64,000 nucleotides of DNA from Cladophialophora immunda. Lineage: Eukaryota; Ascomycota; Eurotiomycetes; Chaetothyriales; Herpotrichiellaceae. The DNA is taken from positions 868,001-932,000 of the forward strand of contig NW_015622541.1 of assembly GCF_000835495.1 (NCBI RefSeq), read 5' to 3'. The notes below the pieces were generated by a model that ran no database searches, was not told the origin of the DNA, and saw only the letters and a program-made list of their open reading frames with translations. Position 1 is the first letter of the stretch. Every line of letters starts with the position of its first letter. Below are positions 31,530 through 42,637 of the stretch, one piece after another. The position numbers and the translations under genes were made by a program.

Positions 31530-32238
31530 TCATCTTTCGTCTTTCACAGGGGTTTGAGGCAGAAAGAGTACCATCATCTCCGAGAGCTGCCTACTCAGAA
31601 GCCTGGCTTTCTTGATGCTCCGACCTCGTCAACCTTCCAAGTGGGAGTTAATCTGCATCCAGCACCGCATTTTGCCAGCACGGCTAGCTAGCGCCCAGCT
31701 GAAGCGTTAGCCACGGCCACCCGAGTGTGCTGAGGGAATCATGTCGCATTTTTTTTTCATCAGACATTTTGTAGTGAGATGTGTTTTTGTCCATCTTCAG
31801 GCTCACAGCGCCGCTCCGAGCGGAGAGTTAGATCCTCCTATGAAGTTGATGCAAACATGTTTCTTGTCTCGTCTGTACCGAGAACGATAATAATGAGTTG
31901 AAGCCATGTGCTTTCGAAGAAAACGACTTTTTCTCCGGACAGATGGTATGCAAGTCTAATTTCCCTTGCGAGGATATTCGTGCAGTGTCATCTAGATCCA
32001 GTTGGTAGTACTGTACCAAAGGAGGGCCTGCAAGTGACAGAGGAGTCGGCGCAGGGGTGGGGAGAGTCCAGGGAGAAAAACGCTGCCAATTCAGAAAAAT
32101 CAATCATGGCTCCAAACTCCGTCATTCTGTCCTCGCTTACTCCGTATTGCATCTCAAATCTCAACTCCGGGACATTTGGGTAATCTACATTCAAATTTCA
32201 TCAACTCACCACTTGTTGAGCCCCTTCATAATGGTACC
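31530..32238. other. Intergenic region, right border of the palindrome cluster
   Basis: No gene and no palindrome seen. It separates the cluster regulator from housekeeping-type genes. Confidence 0.5.
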
Positions 32239-33012
32239 ATGTTCGGCGCGTGCATCTCACGCATTGTTTTTCATGCGACAATGCCACAGCAGCCAAACCA
32301 CCACCAGGTCGACAGTCCGGAGCTGCCAAAACATTCAGTTGTCAATCCTCTCAATCCGCACCGTCGAATTTCACTCAACGCACCCCTCGTCTCCCAAACC
32401 ATTCGAAGTCGAATCCTCCTTCCGAACCGAGTCCACCTCAGCCCTCGCGACTCCTCGCCCAAGCTATGCGCCGCCACCGAGACCTCGACCAAACTCACGG
32501 CGTGAACATGGTTCAAGACGCTCTTTGGCTGGCGTCTGAAGTCCAACTACAAGCCCGCGCCCGTTCCACATCACCAACGACCCGTACCGCGCGCGCAGGA
32601 GGTGGCCTCCCGACTTCAACAACCTCGACCCCCAGGCAGCAGTTCCACTTTGAAAAGGCAAACCGTCGGTGCGCGGCGCTCAAGTGGGCGCGACCGACGT
32701 GGAACCAAGAGCATCAAAATCCCCACCTTGATCACCTTCACCATTATATACTTTGTCTTCATCCTGGAGCCGACGCATGGTCACGGCACGCCGTTGGATG
32801 GCTTCCGCGTGTGGTTCTTTGGGAAAAGCAGCACGCTCAGTCAGCTTCCCGACTCCACGAGGGTCGAGGCCGGAAAGTTGACAGAGGAGGATGAGAAGAA
32901 ACTCAATGACAGGGCGAAAGTTGATGCGGATGTGACCGCGGACAATTCTGGCGTAGGAGTAGAAGTCATTATCAAAAAGGGAAGGGGTAGGCCCCAGGCG
33001 AATTATGGGTAA
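32239..33012 (+). pseudogene. Mitochondrial-type single-TM protein locus with apparent frame breaks
   Basis: Protein-like segments appear in order but in different frames. First comes RTVEFHSTHPSSPKPFEVES with TPRPSYAPPPRPRPN (frame 2). Then KTLFGWRLKSNYKPAPVP (frame 1), FHITNDPYRARRWPPDFNNL (frame 2) and QQFHFEKANRRCAALKWARP (frame 3). Last is IPTLITFTIIYFVFILEP, a TM segment, with DGFRVWFFGKSSTL (frame 1) to the stop at 33012. The N-terminus is rich in Arg/Ser and FHST, like a mitochondrial presequence. The pattern reminds me of a conserved fungal mitochondrial membrane protein, but I cannot name it. The shifts are too close together for introns, so this is either sequence error (a five-C run lies at one break) or a decayed gene. 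Confidence 0.5.
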
Positions 33013-33332
33013 GTTAAAAGATACGTTCAAGATAAGTAAAAGGTCAGTGAGGCGAGTTAAAGCTGAGTGGGAGGTGAGTAGTGTTTAAAAGCGGCGTCGG
33101 TCGGGTGAGTGTCGAAGTGCGCCGGGTGTCGATTTCTGTACCTCGTCTTGACCCGCCATTACATAATAACTCCTCGTCTCTTGGCCCATCTCTTGCAGGA
33201 CCATTCCTGGACGTGGCAATAAACAAAAGGTCCTCTGCTCCCTCCAATCGAGATACCCCAGGTTACGGGCCGAGAGTCTGCTGTAACAATCCTCCTGTTC
33301 CTCCCTCGGGCATATCGCGTCACTGCACCATC

Positions 33333-33848
33333 ATGGAAGGCAGCTGCCAATGCGGCACCGTGCGCTTCCGTACCCCTCTGGACAAGCCCATCAAGTGGTA
33401 CATCTGCCACTGCTACGAATGCCGCCGCCAGAGCGCAAGCGCCTTTGGCATCTCGGCCATCTTCCCACACTTTGATCTGCTTTCCCAGGCCTCAGCATCG
33501 GACGTGGCGTCTAATTCGGCATCGGAATCACAGGGGAAGTCGGATCCGGAAGGAGGAGAAGGGGATGCGGGTCGGGAAAGTGAATGGATCGGGATTTATG
33601 AGCATTCCAGAACGACCTCCGGGCGAGCCAAAAAGTGCTACTACTGCAAAAGGTGCGGGACCCGGATTATGAATGTCAGCGTGGCTCCCTCGGGCATGTC
33701 AAGCCATGTCGCTGTCAAGGGAGGGTGTCTGGAGGGCATTGACGGAGACATCTTCAGCAAGGCCACGCATATCTGGACCAAGAGCGCATTGGTGCCAATT
33801 CCAGAGGGCGCCGAGTCCTATCCCGAGGAGCCTCCCCCAAGAGCATAG
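33333..33848 (+). CDS. GFA / CENP-V domain protein
   Basis: ATG at 33333 gives a 171-residue protein starting MEGSCQCGTVRFRTPL. The GFA (glutathione-dependent formaldehyde-activating enzyme-like) domain is a small zinc-binding beta fold. Its ligands are visible in CQCGTVRF, in CHCYECRRQSASAFGISAIF and in YYCKRCGTRIMNV. A Ser/Glu/Gly-rich insertion (SEIVASNSASESQGKSD-type, ~res 55-85) interrupts the fold. The open frame extends upstream to 33081, but the domain begins at the chosen Met. Fungal genomes have many GFA paralogues; few have proven formaldehyde-related activity, so no reaction is assigned. It has no palindrome nearby and is not part of the cluster. Confidence 0.85.
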   Translation: MEGSCQCGTVRFRTPLDKPIKWYICHCYECRRQSASAFGISAIFPHFDLLSQASASDVASNSASESQGKSDPEGGEGDAGRESEWIGIYEHSRTTSGRAKKCYYCKRCGTRIMNVSVAPSGMSSHVAVKGGCLEGIDGDIFSKATHIWTKSALVPIPEGAESYPEEPPPRA

Positions 33849-34346
33849 TAAACGGATGGGAAGGGACTTTGGGGGGCTAGGAGCAACGAAGAAGCGATCG
33901 CTGCGTGGGATCAGGGCTATGGTAATCCCTATCAATTCTATATTATAACCGCGCAATACTCTTTTCTTCTTCCCTTATTCTCATCTCTCCATGATGCTAT
34001 GGGCATTTTGAGAAACCTTCAAAATGCATCGTCATGCGGAAAACGCGCTTGCACGCTGCGGCTCAATATCAGGGGCAAGTTTGTGTGTGATGGTGATGGA
34101 TTTGCTCCATTTCGGAGCTGTATTCACTCCTTGTCATCGTGACTTTTGAGACTGCTGTATATGGCATTTGTCATACAAAATGTCGTAGGCCTTTGTACAA
34201 TAGTAGTGTTGAGGGTGTAGTCTGACGCTGCAGCTCCCCGTTCTTTTCTCCTCTCTCAGCAATTTGCCGTGAACTGCAAATTCCAGGTCTATTTTCAACT
34301 ATCCTCTGGCTCAGTATCATTCATCCACCTCGTTCGTCGGTCGGGT

Positions 34347-34707
34347 TTAACTCGTCGATGCCAGGACGCCCGCGGTCTCGGCGGGATCGGCGTTCGCAGC
34401 AGCCGCTTCGCGCTCTGCTCTTCGCCGTCTCTTCTCAATTATAATCTCTTTCCGCTGTTGTAGGAGCTTGACTTGTCTATCTTCCACGCCCGTCAACCAA
34501 TAACCGAACGACCCCCCGATGCTCGCAAATAACGGGTACACCCATAACGTGCCGCGTTGGAAAAATGGTCTCATCTCTATCCCGAGTTGGACGAAGCGTG
34601 TGGCGATGCCTGCTAGAATGTTAAAACTAAAACCATGGAGCGTGTTTGGGAAGGCATAGCGATAGGTGCTCACCGAAGCCGGCCCAGAATAGAATCTTGT
34701 GAACCAT
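34347..34707 (-). CDS. Complex I accessory subunit, NUXM-like
   Basis: Two exons on the minus strand. ATG at 34707 encodes MVHKILFWAGFG, and an intron joins it to IATRFVQLGIEMRPFFQRGT. The protein continues LWVYPLFASIGGSFGYWLTG and VEDRQVKLLQQRKEIIIEKR to the stop at 34347, ~98 residues. The short N-terminal start, the MRPFF segment, one TM span with GGSFGYWL and a basic, coiled C-terminal tail match my memory of NUXM, a fungal mitochondrial complex I (NADH:ubiquinone oxidoreductase) membrane-arm subunit. The assignment is by pattern, not alignment. Upstream minus-strand sequence to 35044 is open with possible GT-AG introns and may be 5'UTR. Confidence 0.7.
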
Positions 34708-35044
34708 GATTGAGGATGTTTCGCGCCTTGGGCGCGCCGGGACAGTGTTGGCAATCTGTCACTGGAGCAGGAAGGGAGCTGGCGCAGCAATCGAGAAGGA
34801 TATTGCAGGGAAAGTCTTGTAGAATGAGGTGGTTGTCGCGGTCTTGGAGAGCTCGGAGATTGGAGAGCAGCTCAGGTGGACAGACCCTTTCACGCAACTT
34901 TTGGACGCCAAGTTCGAAATGCGCTGCTCCGTGACTGTACTCACCCGTAGCGCCAAGACTGGCACGGGGTTGACTCCCGTGACTCCCCAGCCTCGCCGCC
35001 TTTGGCAAGGCTACTTGTATCCAAGGCTTCCAGAACGCAGCCAT

Positions 35045-36031
35045 GAACTTGGAGCATTGAAGCGAGTTTGTTCTCTCGCTATATAGCTAACAGTCACCAG
35101 AGGGTCCGGATCTTTCCCACGCAGAGGCTAATCATACTCCAAGTCCAGTCAACTTGCAGGAGGCCACTACGATCATCTCGCCCGGCTTAAGACGTTGTCG
35201 CCAGTGAGCGTTCTTTGCCCATAACTATGTTCTGAGGCTCATCTTTGTTCTTCTTTATTATCCATCTCAATGTACGCCCTTGATCTCTTCTCTGCATAGA
35301 AACTCGATTTCGATGACAGCTGGCTTGGGGCAGCTTGCCGGACTTGACCGGTCTCATTGTGGAACGAGGGAAGCTCGGACTTCGCAAGGAAGAAAGATAA
35401 ACCGACCTCCCCCCTTTGGCCGTGTTTATTGTGGTGTTACAAAACCCAACTGCCGGACGCCACCACCGCTACGATGGTGATAATGAAAACCCCTGGACGC
35501 TCTGGTGACATCGGAGGCTAGCAGACTTGTTGGTATAGGGAAAAAAAAAGACACATTTGACCTGTACAATAGACTGCCGACTCGACATCATGGAACAGAG
35601 ACTCCGTGCTTAACTTCCTATTGCTTCCTAGGACGATTTCCCAATTGGTCTTTTGGCTTTTCCGCTTGTTGTTCATGATCAATTGGTTGGCGTTGACTAA
35701 GCAGCGCCGAGCTGAGCTAAAGCCGAGGGATTCGCCAATAAATGCGTGGGAGGCGCAAAAATAGGCGTCGTGTCTTTATCCATCAGACGTGGGAAAAATG
35801 TCGAGTCCTTTCGTGTTTGTATCTCCTCCGTACCATCCTCTCAATATCCGCCATGGGTGACAATGACAGGAGAGTCGAGGGTCTTGTAGTGACAGCGCTT
35901 CCACCCTCTCGACCGGCTCACAACTGCGCCACCTCCCAAATGACTTGACGCCAGCTGCGCACCCGCAATCTCCCATTCGCCCCCCGGCCGTTCCGCTGTT
36001 CCGCTGCCACTTCTTCACCCACACAAGCAAG
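35045..36031. other. Intergenic/promoter region upstream of the hybrid histidine kinase
   Basis: No credible gene seen. It contains a short A-run near 35539 and is the probable promoter and 5'UTR of the Sln1-type gene. Confidence 0.5.
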
Positions 36032-39000
36032 ATGGGGGTCCGCCTTCACATTCGTGAACAGCTATGCCTCGTCATCGGCCTCACGAGTCTGCTGTCTCTG
36101 ACCATCCTCGCCGTCTCAATTTGGTTCCAGACTGTGCACCACTTGAACAACGCAAAATGGGAAACGCTCATGGTCACGGCAAACCTAAAAGCCACTCAGG
36201 TGGCCCAGGACATCTCTCTGATGGGGACGTCAGTACAGTCAATTGCCACCAGGCCTATCATCCAGAACCTACTGCGCGACTTCAACAACGGCAACCATAC
36301 CCAGGATCTCTACGATGCTATACAGGTAGGTTGATGGTGAACTTGGTCGGACCCCTCGCGTGGAATCACTGACGTCAGGCTAGGACAATCTTCTGCTCGC
36401 ACTGTCTGGCGGCAACGACGATGCAGTCCTCCTGCAAGCGGCCGTTTTCCCTCGCAGACCCCGGCCAGATCAAGGTGACAGTGCCCTTACCAACGCCACT
36501 GGGAAGGGAGCGGCCAGCAAGATCGTGCTTCCATTTACTTACAAGAATGGGACCGCAGTCCTTCTCGGCGACATCGGCAGTGGTTGTCCAGCCCAGCTCT
36601 ATCCTAACCTCACCTATGGCGATCAGCCATCAGATACTACGTTTGTCATCTACGAAGACAAGCTGCTGTACAACAACTCAACGCTGTTTCTCGGTCCGCT
36701 TTTCCTGCACAGTAACTCCTCGCTTGTCTCATTAACAGTCCCCATAAACAACAACACCAGTCGCACCGACGTCCTTGGATGGCTCACTGTCGTGGTTGAC
36801 GGAAAGTCACTCTACGACATCGTCGAATCCCCAGTTGGACTGGGGAAGACTGGAGAGGTTGTGATCATTGGTCCTGCTCGTCCTGACAACCTCTTCGCCG
36901 ACGACATCTATGGTCGCTCAGAATCCGAGAATGCCGAAGTACCCCTCCAATTTGTCCTACCGCCTTACAGTAACCGCCATCCAGAGCGCGCCAAAGATCC
37001 GTATCTTCCTTTCCCTATGCAAGACTTTCCAGCTGTGCTCCGTGCATGGTCTGACATAAATGGGGAGATCAATAACGCCGGAGCGCTGATGTCTACCCAC
37101 AACGAGAACAACAAGAAGATATCAGCTGGCTATGCCAGGGTCTCTTCCGACGTTGTTGACTGGGTGGTAGTCTTTGGCCAGGCGCACAGTGAGGTGGTTG
37201 CTCCTATAAATGACCTACGGAATACTGTACTAGCATGCATTTTCAGTGTGGTTGGCACTGTGATCATTATTTCCTTGTGAGTGCTGTAGAAACACTCTCC
37301 AGCGCCCTGGCATGTGCTGATTTAGTTGCAGTCCACTCGCCCACTTTGCTGTCAAGCCGATCATTGCGCTTCGAACTGCAGCCGAAAATTCAGTAACCAC
37401 ATACGAGGCTTACGACCCCTCCGAGAAATCGTCCGATACTGACAGCGAAAATGCGTTAGGAAAGGCCGACCTAGTCCAGGAGAAGGCGATGGTTCACAAT
37501 GTCTACAAAAGGTCTGCGAGAAAGAAGACTCATGTTCGACCCGTGCGAGTATTTAAGATTCCTGAGCGCGTGCCGGAGCATCGCCATGTCGTTCACGATG
37601 AATTAACGGATCTGACTCGTACCTTTAACGAAATGGCCGACGAACTTACGATCCAATATGGAAGACTCGAAGACCGCGTGAAGAAGAGAACTTCAGAACT
37701 AGAGCAAAGTCGAAATGCCGCTGAAGCTGCCAACGAAAGCAAGACACTGTTCATTGCCAATGTATCTCATGAACTGCGCACACCATTGAACGGTATCATC
37801 GGCATGTGTGCAATCGCCATGCAAGAGGAAGACGTTGGCAGCATCCGACAGTCCCTCAAGATCATCTACAAATCTTCGGATTTGCTCTTACATCTCCTCA
37901 ACGACTTACTGACATTCAGCCGCAGCTCCTTTGGTCAAAATTTTGCCATTGAAGAAGACACATTTCGACTCGTGGATGTCGGCTCACAACTCGTGTCCAT
38001 CTTTGAGAAGCAAGCGCGTGAATCTGATATCAGTCTGAGAGTGGTCTTCATTGGGGTCGAGCCAAAATTTCAGGGCGATGCCGATCAAGACGACCTGGAG
38101 GACGCCATTGTCGCTAGGCATGACATGGCTGGTGCTATCCAAAAACAGAAGACGAATGCACTAGCCAAAGGACCTGCAGACCTTGGACCTCTGAGGGAAA
38201 TAGGCTTGAGAGGGGACAAGAATCGGATATTGCAAATTCTGATGAGTAAGTCTCGATTCCACCCATCCTTGAGATGTCATGTCGGGTCGACTACATGCTG
38301 TTCATTCGTCAGTGGCACTCTCCTAACTGGTGCACAGATCTCGTAAGCAATGCACTGAAGTTCACAGCTGCCAAAGGCGTTGTTGAAGTGCGAATACGGT
38401 ACAAAGGATTTGTCGAACCCGAAGCCATGCCCACTGTGGCATACTCAAATACTACAGCTACCCCATTTACACCTTCCAAGGCGCTGCAGCGACGCGATAC
38501 CGAGTATGCCCAGCCAAAGTCATCAATGAAAGGATTGCTGTTCGACTTTGAGGTTGAAGATACAGGTTCAGGTATACCGGAACATTTACAACAAGACATC
38601 TTCAAACCCTTCGTCCAGGGTGACTTGGCTTTAAGCAAGAAACATGGTGGTGTCGGTCTTGGGCTGGCGATATGTTCGCAGCTCGCAGGCATGATGGGCG
38701 GCACTATTACGCTAAAGAGTACTGTCGACATTGGCAGTACATTCACCCTTTCTCTGCCACTGCGCTACACCAAAGAAGTTGTGCCTTCAGTATCTGACTC
38801 ACTTGCGCGACCAAAACCCGGAAGTATTTCCAGCAGCATCCAATTTGAAAGCTTCAGTACAAAATCTCGTAGGTCGAGAGATCCACGCCAACCTATACGA
38901 TCGAGACAGACGTCCGTATATTCGAAACAAGACAAAGACTCCCAACTGGATGTGCCCCGTCTTGTTGGGTTCTCTCAGCCATACCTGATAGACGGGAATG

Positions 39001-39671
39001 TGAGCTCAGAAGCAGTGGATGCTGTAGCCCAGCAGCCCAAACCAGAAAAGAGGCCAAACGTGCCCCCTCCAAACAATCGGCTCGCATCAATCATGTCTGT
39101 AAAGACACCGGATGAAACGAATGACTTGACGGGAATGAAATTAGGAGAGCAACCGAAGACCACGGAAACTACCGAGAAGAAAACACCAGTTCTGCCATCG
39201 GGAGCTGCTGCGGAAGCGTGCACTCTCAAAGTTCTGGTCGCAGAAGACAACCCCGTCAATCAACAGGTGATCCTGAAGTTACTCAAGCTCGAAAAAGTGA
39301 ACGACGTGACATTGGCCGAGGACGGAGAGCAGGCTTTCAACATTGTACGAGAATCATACTCCCAAAAAGAGAACGAGAACGAGAAGCCACGGTCTTTCTC
39401 ACTTGTTCTGATGGATATTCAAATGCCGCGCATGGACGGAATCGAATCTACAAAGAAGATGCGGGAGCTAGGGTTTGATGCTCCGATCCTTGCGCTGACG
39501 GCGTTTGACCACGAGATAAACCGAACGGCGTGTCGTGATGCGGGCATGAACGGTTTTCTTCCCAAGCCGATCAAACGGACAGCTTTGAAGAAGATACTTG
39601 AGCAGTACAGAAACCCGAATGAAGGAAGCACTGAAACCCAACAAAATAACGAACAAAAAGATGGCGAATGA
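36032..39671 (+). CDS. SLN1: Sln1-type (group VI) hybrid histidine kinase
   Basis: ATG at 36032. A first TM (LCLVIGLTSLLSLTILAVSI) is followed by an extracellular sensor region and a second TM near 37205-37280 (VLACIFSVVGTVIIISL). After PLAHFAVKPI come a HAMP-like linker and coiled coil (LTDLTRTFNEMADEL...KKRTSELEQSRNAAEA). The H-box is FIANVSHELRTPLNGIIGM (phospho-His). The N-box is NLVSNALKFT, spliced across 38245-38337. The G-boxes are VEDTGSGIPEHL and HGGVGLGLAICSQL. The C-terminal receiver (LKVLVAEDNPVNQQVILKLL) has its phospho-Asp in LVLMDIQMPRMDG and a Lys in FLPKPIKRT. Introns near 36328, 37277 and 38246 were placed by GT-AG. In fungi this membrane kinase senses osmotic stress and signals through Ypd1 and Ssk1 to the Hog1 MAP kinase path. 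Confidence 0.93.
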
Positions 39672-40465
39672 GTCCCTAAAGGAATTTACGACCTTAATGA
39701 CAGCAAGACAGCCCAAGTCAAATGAAAACTCGACTTCTCCGATTTCTCAGCCCACCGGAGAGAGACCTTCGCATTTTTGACCCTGGTGGTATTACCTAGC
39801 ACCTTGAGCAGACGGAGACAGGACCGATTATGCTCTGCAAAATATCCTGCTTCTAGGGACAGCAGTCAGTGAATTGCTACCGACAGGCAACTGGAGTGGT
39901 GCTCCAAGCTCTTACGACTGAGAGGTCTTGGAAGCAAGGGACAAGACTCGTAAAACCAACCGTGGCTGTAACGGACTTCGGAAAAGAGATATTCAAGGTT
40001 TCAACCTTGGGATGGAGGCTGGGTTTCATGCATCAGAAGGATTGTTTCAAAGATAAATCCGCTACTCCAGCACCACAGCGAGCACGGGCTGGGGAAGAGC
40101 AAGAGGTCTTTTCTTTGGAAGTAAATCGGCGCTGGGTGGGAGTGTGGCGCATCAATCAGCAAGGACTTGGAAAAGTAGACTGTACATCATCAGTCGTGGG
40201 AACAAAAGTATACATTGCCTGCTGCTAAGTACATAGACTCCTGCTCGCTTTGAAAAGGCTGGATATCGGGCAAGCCGGACGCAGAATTGGACAATCCCTG
40301 GGATACTGCGCTTCAAGGATCCATACTTCGCCGTAGCAATAGTTGAGGCACGTGAGCGCAACCAAACGCGCAGTTCGCGTTAAACTTCAAACCAGGGATT
40401 TCGATCCTCACACTACCTTCACAATAAATTCTCTTTCGACTCGCTGCAAAGAAGTCGTCGGCAAC
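39672..40465. other. Intergenic region between the Sln1-type gene and Shg1
   Basis: About 0.8 kb. An open frame at 39869-40228 has no family features and is treated as chance. Confidence 0.5.
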
Positions 40466-42616
40466 ATGGCTGACACAGTCATGGCAGATGCGCCACCGGT
40501 CGAGTCCCCCCCTCCCTTCTCGTTGCGTCCGCGTTTCAAGATCTCGGACCTACCTCTAGTCAAAGAACAGCGATCCACCATTGATGCGCTCCTCCTCAAG
40601 TTCAAGAAGAAAGGCGGCTACGACAGCCTTCGAAAGCAAGTATGGGCTTCCTACAACACGTCTGATGCGAAAACCGCCCTCACGGAACAAATCCATACCA
40701 TTGCGGAGGCGGAGATTGAAAAAGACCCAAATCTACTCAGTCGAGAACGGGGCAAGGCAGCAACCTTGATCCAAGGCGCCGTAGACCGAAGCGGCATATA
40801 CCAAGATGTCGAATCTAGGATCGACCAGGAGATTGCGAGACATTTAAGCACTGTGCTGGACGCTGTACGTGACATTCGCAGGGAAGACGTCGGGGCTGAA
40901 GTCGCAGCTGAAGAGGAGCAGCGGGGCGGCAAGTCTGATGAGCAATACGCGGCGGAGACTCAAAACCGGGCTGCTGAAAGAGAGAAGAACAGAGCTCGGA
41001 TGGAGCAGTTGCTTCGTGAGACGGCGGAATTGAAGGCCAAGATCAAGCAGGAAGAGGAACGGAAGCGGAAGAAAGAAGAAGCAAAGCGAGAAGAAGAGGA
41101 GAAGAAGAAACGTGAAGCAGAGGCAGAAGAGAGACGAATTGAGCGCGAAAAGAGACGGAAGGAGGAAGAAGAGCGGGAAGCAGAAAGGGTCAAGGCCAGG
41201 GATGAGAGACACAGAAAGCGTGAGGAAGAGAGACGGGAACGATATGCTCGATATGAAAAGGAGCGGGAGAAAGAAAGAGACCGCGACCGTGAACGCGACA
41301 AAGATCGTGACCATGAACGAACAAGCCGAAAGAGCACCGATCGACGAGATTCGGTTGCAGGATCCACAGCTGCCAAAGACGTTCAAACGGACGAGAAGGA
41401 TTTAGAGGCCACAGCCCTCGAACTTCTTTTGAGTGAAGGCAAAAAAATGGCAGAAAAGTCCAAGCAGAGACACGAATACAATTTCGACAAGTCTGAAATA
41501 CACGACAGCTCGCGGAAACATGTTACGTCGGACCGATTTTCCCGACGAAGAGACAGATCTCGAGAAAGCCACAAACGCGAGCCCGACCGTCGAAGCAGAT
41601 CCCGCGACAAAAAGCCATCCGTCCAAGAAAAAGACAAACCTGAACCAGCTCGCCGCCGGAGTCCCAGTAAAGATCGCGAGGAAGGCGAAGCCCGAAGCCA
41701 GCGCGATTCCCCATCACCTAATCATGAGAAACGCTCCGTTCGAGAAAGAAGACCTCGCTCAGCATCGCCGTTAGGTATCGACCGCTATGTCCCTGGAGGC
41801 GGTGTCCATCGTACTGAAGAGGAACGTGAACGTGATCGACAACGACGTCAACCCCGGGATACTGACAGAGATCGTGACCGAGAGCCGAGAAGAAAGTACG
41901 ACAGTCATCGCAGTGACAAAGATCGAGACCGGGATGGGGACCGTGACCGTGACCCCGAACCAGGGCGCGAGCGTGATCGTGAAGGTGGAGATCGCGATCG
42001 GGACCATGAACGTAGAGACCGTGACCGCGAATCGGGGCGCGAGCGCGATCGTGAAGTTGGAGGTCGCGATCGCGACCATGAACGCAGAGACCGTGACCGC
42101 GAGCGCGAACGAAACCGATCAAGGGAAAGAGACCGGGACAGAGAGAAGGATAGGGACCGAGAACGAGAACGAGATCGGGATCGCGAGCGCGAGCGTGACC
42201 GTGGGGACCGTGGGGACCGAGACCGCGACCGCGACCGTGAGCGGGATAGGTCCCGAGATAGGTATCGAGAGCGAGAGCGCGACCGAGATCGAGACGTCGA
42301 TAGACCCCGGGATCGAGACAGAGACAGAGACCGCGACCGGGAGCGAGATCGAGATCGCGACAGGGAACGGGAGCGAGAGCGTGATCGAAGTCGTGAGCGG
42401 GATCGGGATCGAGATCGCGACCGTGATAGGGACAGACGAGATCGAAGCCGGCGTCGTGATGATCGACGAGATGATCGCCGGGATGACAGAAAAGATGACC
42501 GTCGGGACGACCGTCGCGAAGACCGACGGGACGACAGAAGACGAGAGAGAGAGAGAAGTGATGTCCGCAGAGATCGCGATCCTGTGCCTATTGACCGATA
42601 CGTCCCTGGTCGGTGA
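40466..42616 (+). CDS. SHG1: COMPASS complex subunit Shg1 with long Arg-Asp/Arg-Glu repeat tail
   Basis: ATG at 40466 (MADTVMADAPPVESPPP) gives ~716 residues in one exon. Residues ~22-130 match the COMPASS Shg1/BOD1-type domain: FKISDLPLVKEQRSTIDALL, KKGGYDSLRKQVW and AEIEKDPNLLSRERGKA. The Set1/COMPASS complex methylates histone H3 Lys4. Residues ~160-300 form a charged coiled coil (KIKQEEERKRKKEEAKREEE). From ~res 400 the protein is an extreme RD/RE dipeptide tract with DRYVPGG and, at the C-terminus, PIDRYVPGR. Yeast Shg1 is a small protein of ~140 residues, so nearly 600 residues here are extra. Such mixed-charge tails usually drive nuclear-speckle-type condensation or RNA interaction; that role here is inference. 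Confidence 0.85.
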   Translation: MADTVMADAPPVESPPPFSLRPRFKISDLPLVKEQRSTIDALLLKFKKKGGYDSLRKQVWASYNTSDAKTALTEQIHTIAEAEIEKDPNLLSRERGKAATLIQGAVDRSGIYQDVESRIDQEIARHLSTVLDAVRDIRREDVGAEVAAEEEQRGGKSDEQYAAETQNRAAEREKNRARMEQLLRETAELKAKIKQEEERKRKKEEAKREEEEKKKREAEAEERRIEREKRRKEEEEREAERVKARDERHRKREEERRERYARYEKEREKERDRDRERDKDRDHERTSRKSTDRRDSVAGSTAAKDVQTDEKDLEATALELLLSEGKKMAEKSKQRHEYNFDKSEIHDSSRKHVTSDRFSRRRDRSRESHKREPDRRSRSRDKKPSVQEKDKPEPARRRSPSKDREEGEARSQRDSPSPNHEKRSVRERRPRSASPLGIDRYVPGGGVHRTEEERERDRQRRQPRDTDRDRDREPRRKYDSHRSDKDRDRDGDRDRDPEPGRERDREGGDRDRDHERRDRDRESGRERDREVGGRDRDHERRDRDRERERNRSRERDRDREKDRDRERERDRDRERERDRGDRGDRDRDRDRERDRSRDRYRERERDRDRDVDRPRDRDRDRDRDRERDRDRDRERERERDRSRERDRDRDRDRDRDRRDRSRRRDDRRDDRRDDRKDDRRDDRREDRRDDRRRERERSDVRRDRDPVPIDRYVPGR
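41268..42585. repeat. Low-complexity GA/CG-rich degenerate repeat (codes RD/RE)
   Basis: Degenerate GATCGNGAC/GAGCGNGAC hexamer-like repeats encode Arg-Asp and Arg-Glu on the plus strand. Long parts stay open in other frames too, including an Arg-Ser frame on the minus strand. Confidence 0.85.
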
Positions 42617-42637
42617 TCCAGCATCCGGACTTCACCT

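Noticed and set aside
39869..40228. 119-residue open frame upstream of Shg1
   Set aside because: No recognisable feature, and its position fits a promoter/5'UTR.
41905..42624. Minus-strand 239-residue Arg-Ser-rich open frame
   Set aside because: Exact antisense of the Shg1 RD/RE repeat; a by-product of the repeat composition. Noted as a finding about the repeat, not as a gene.
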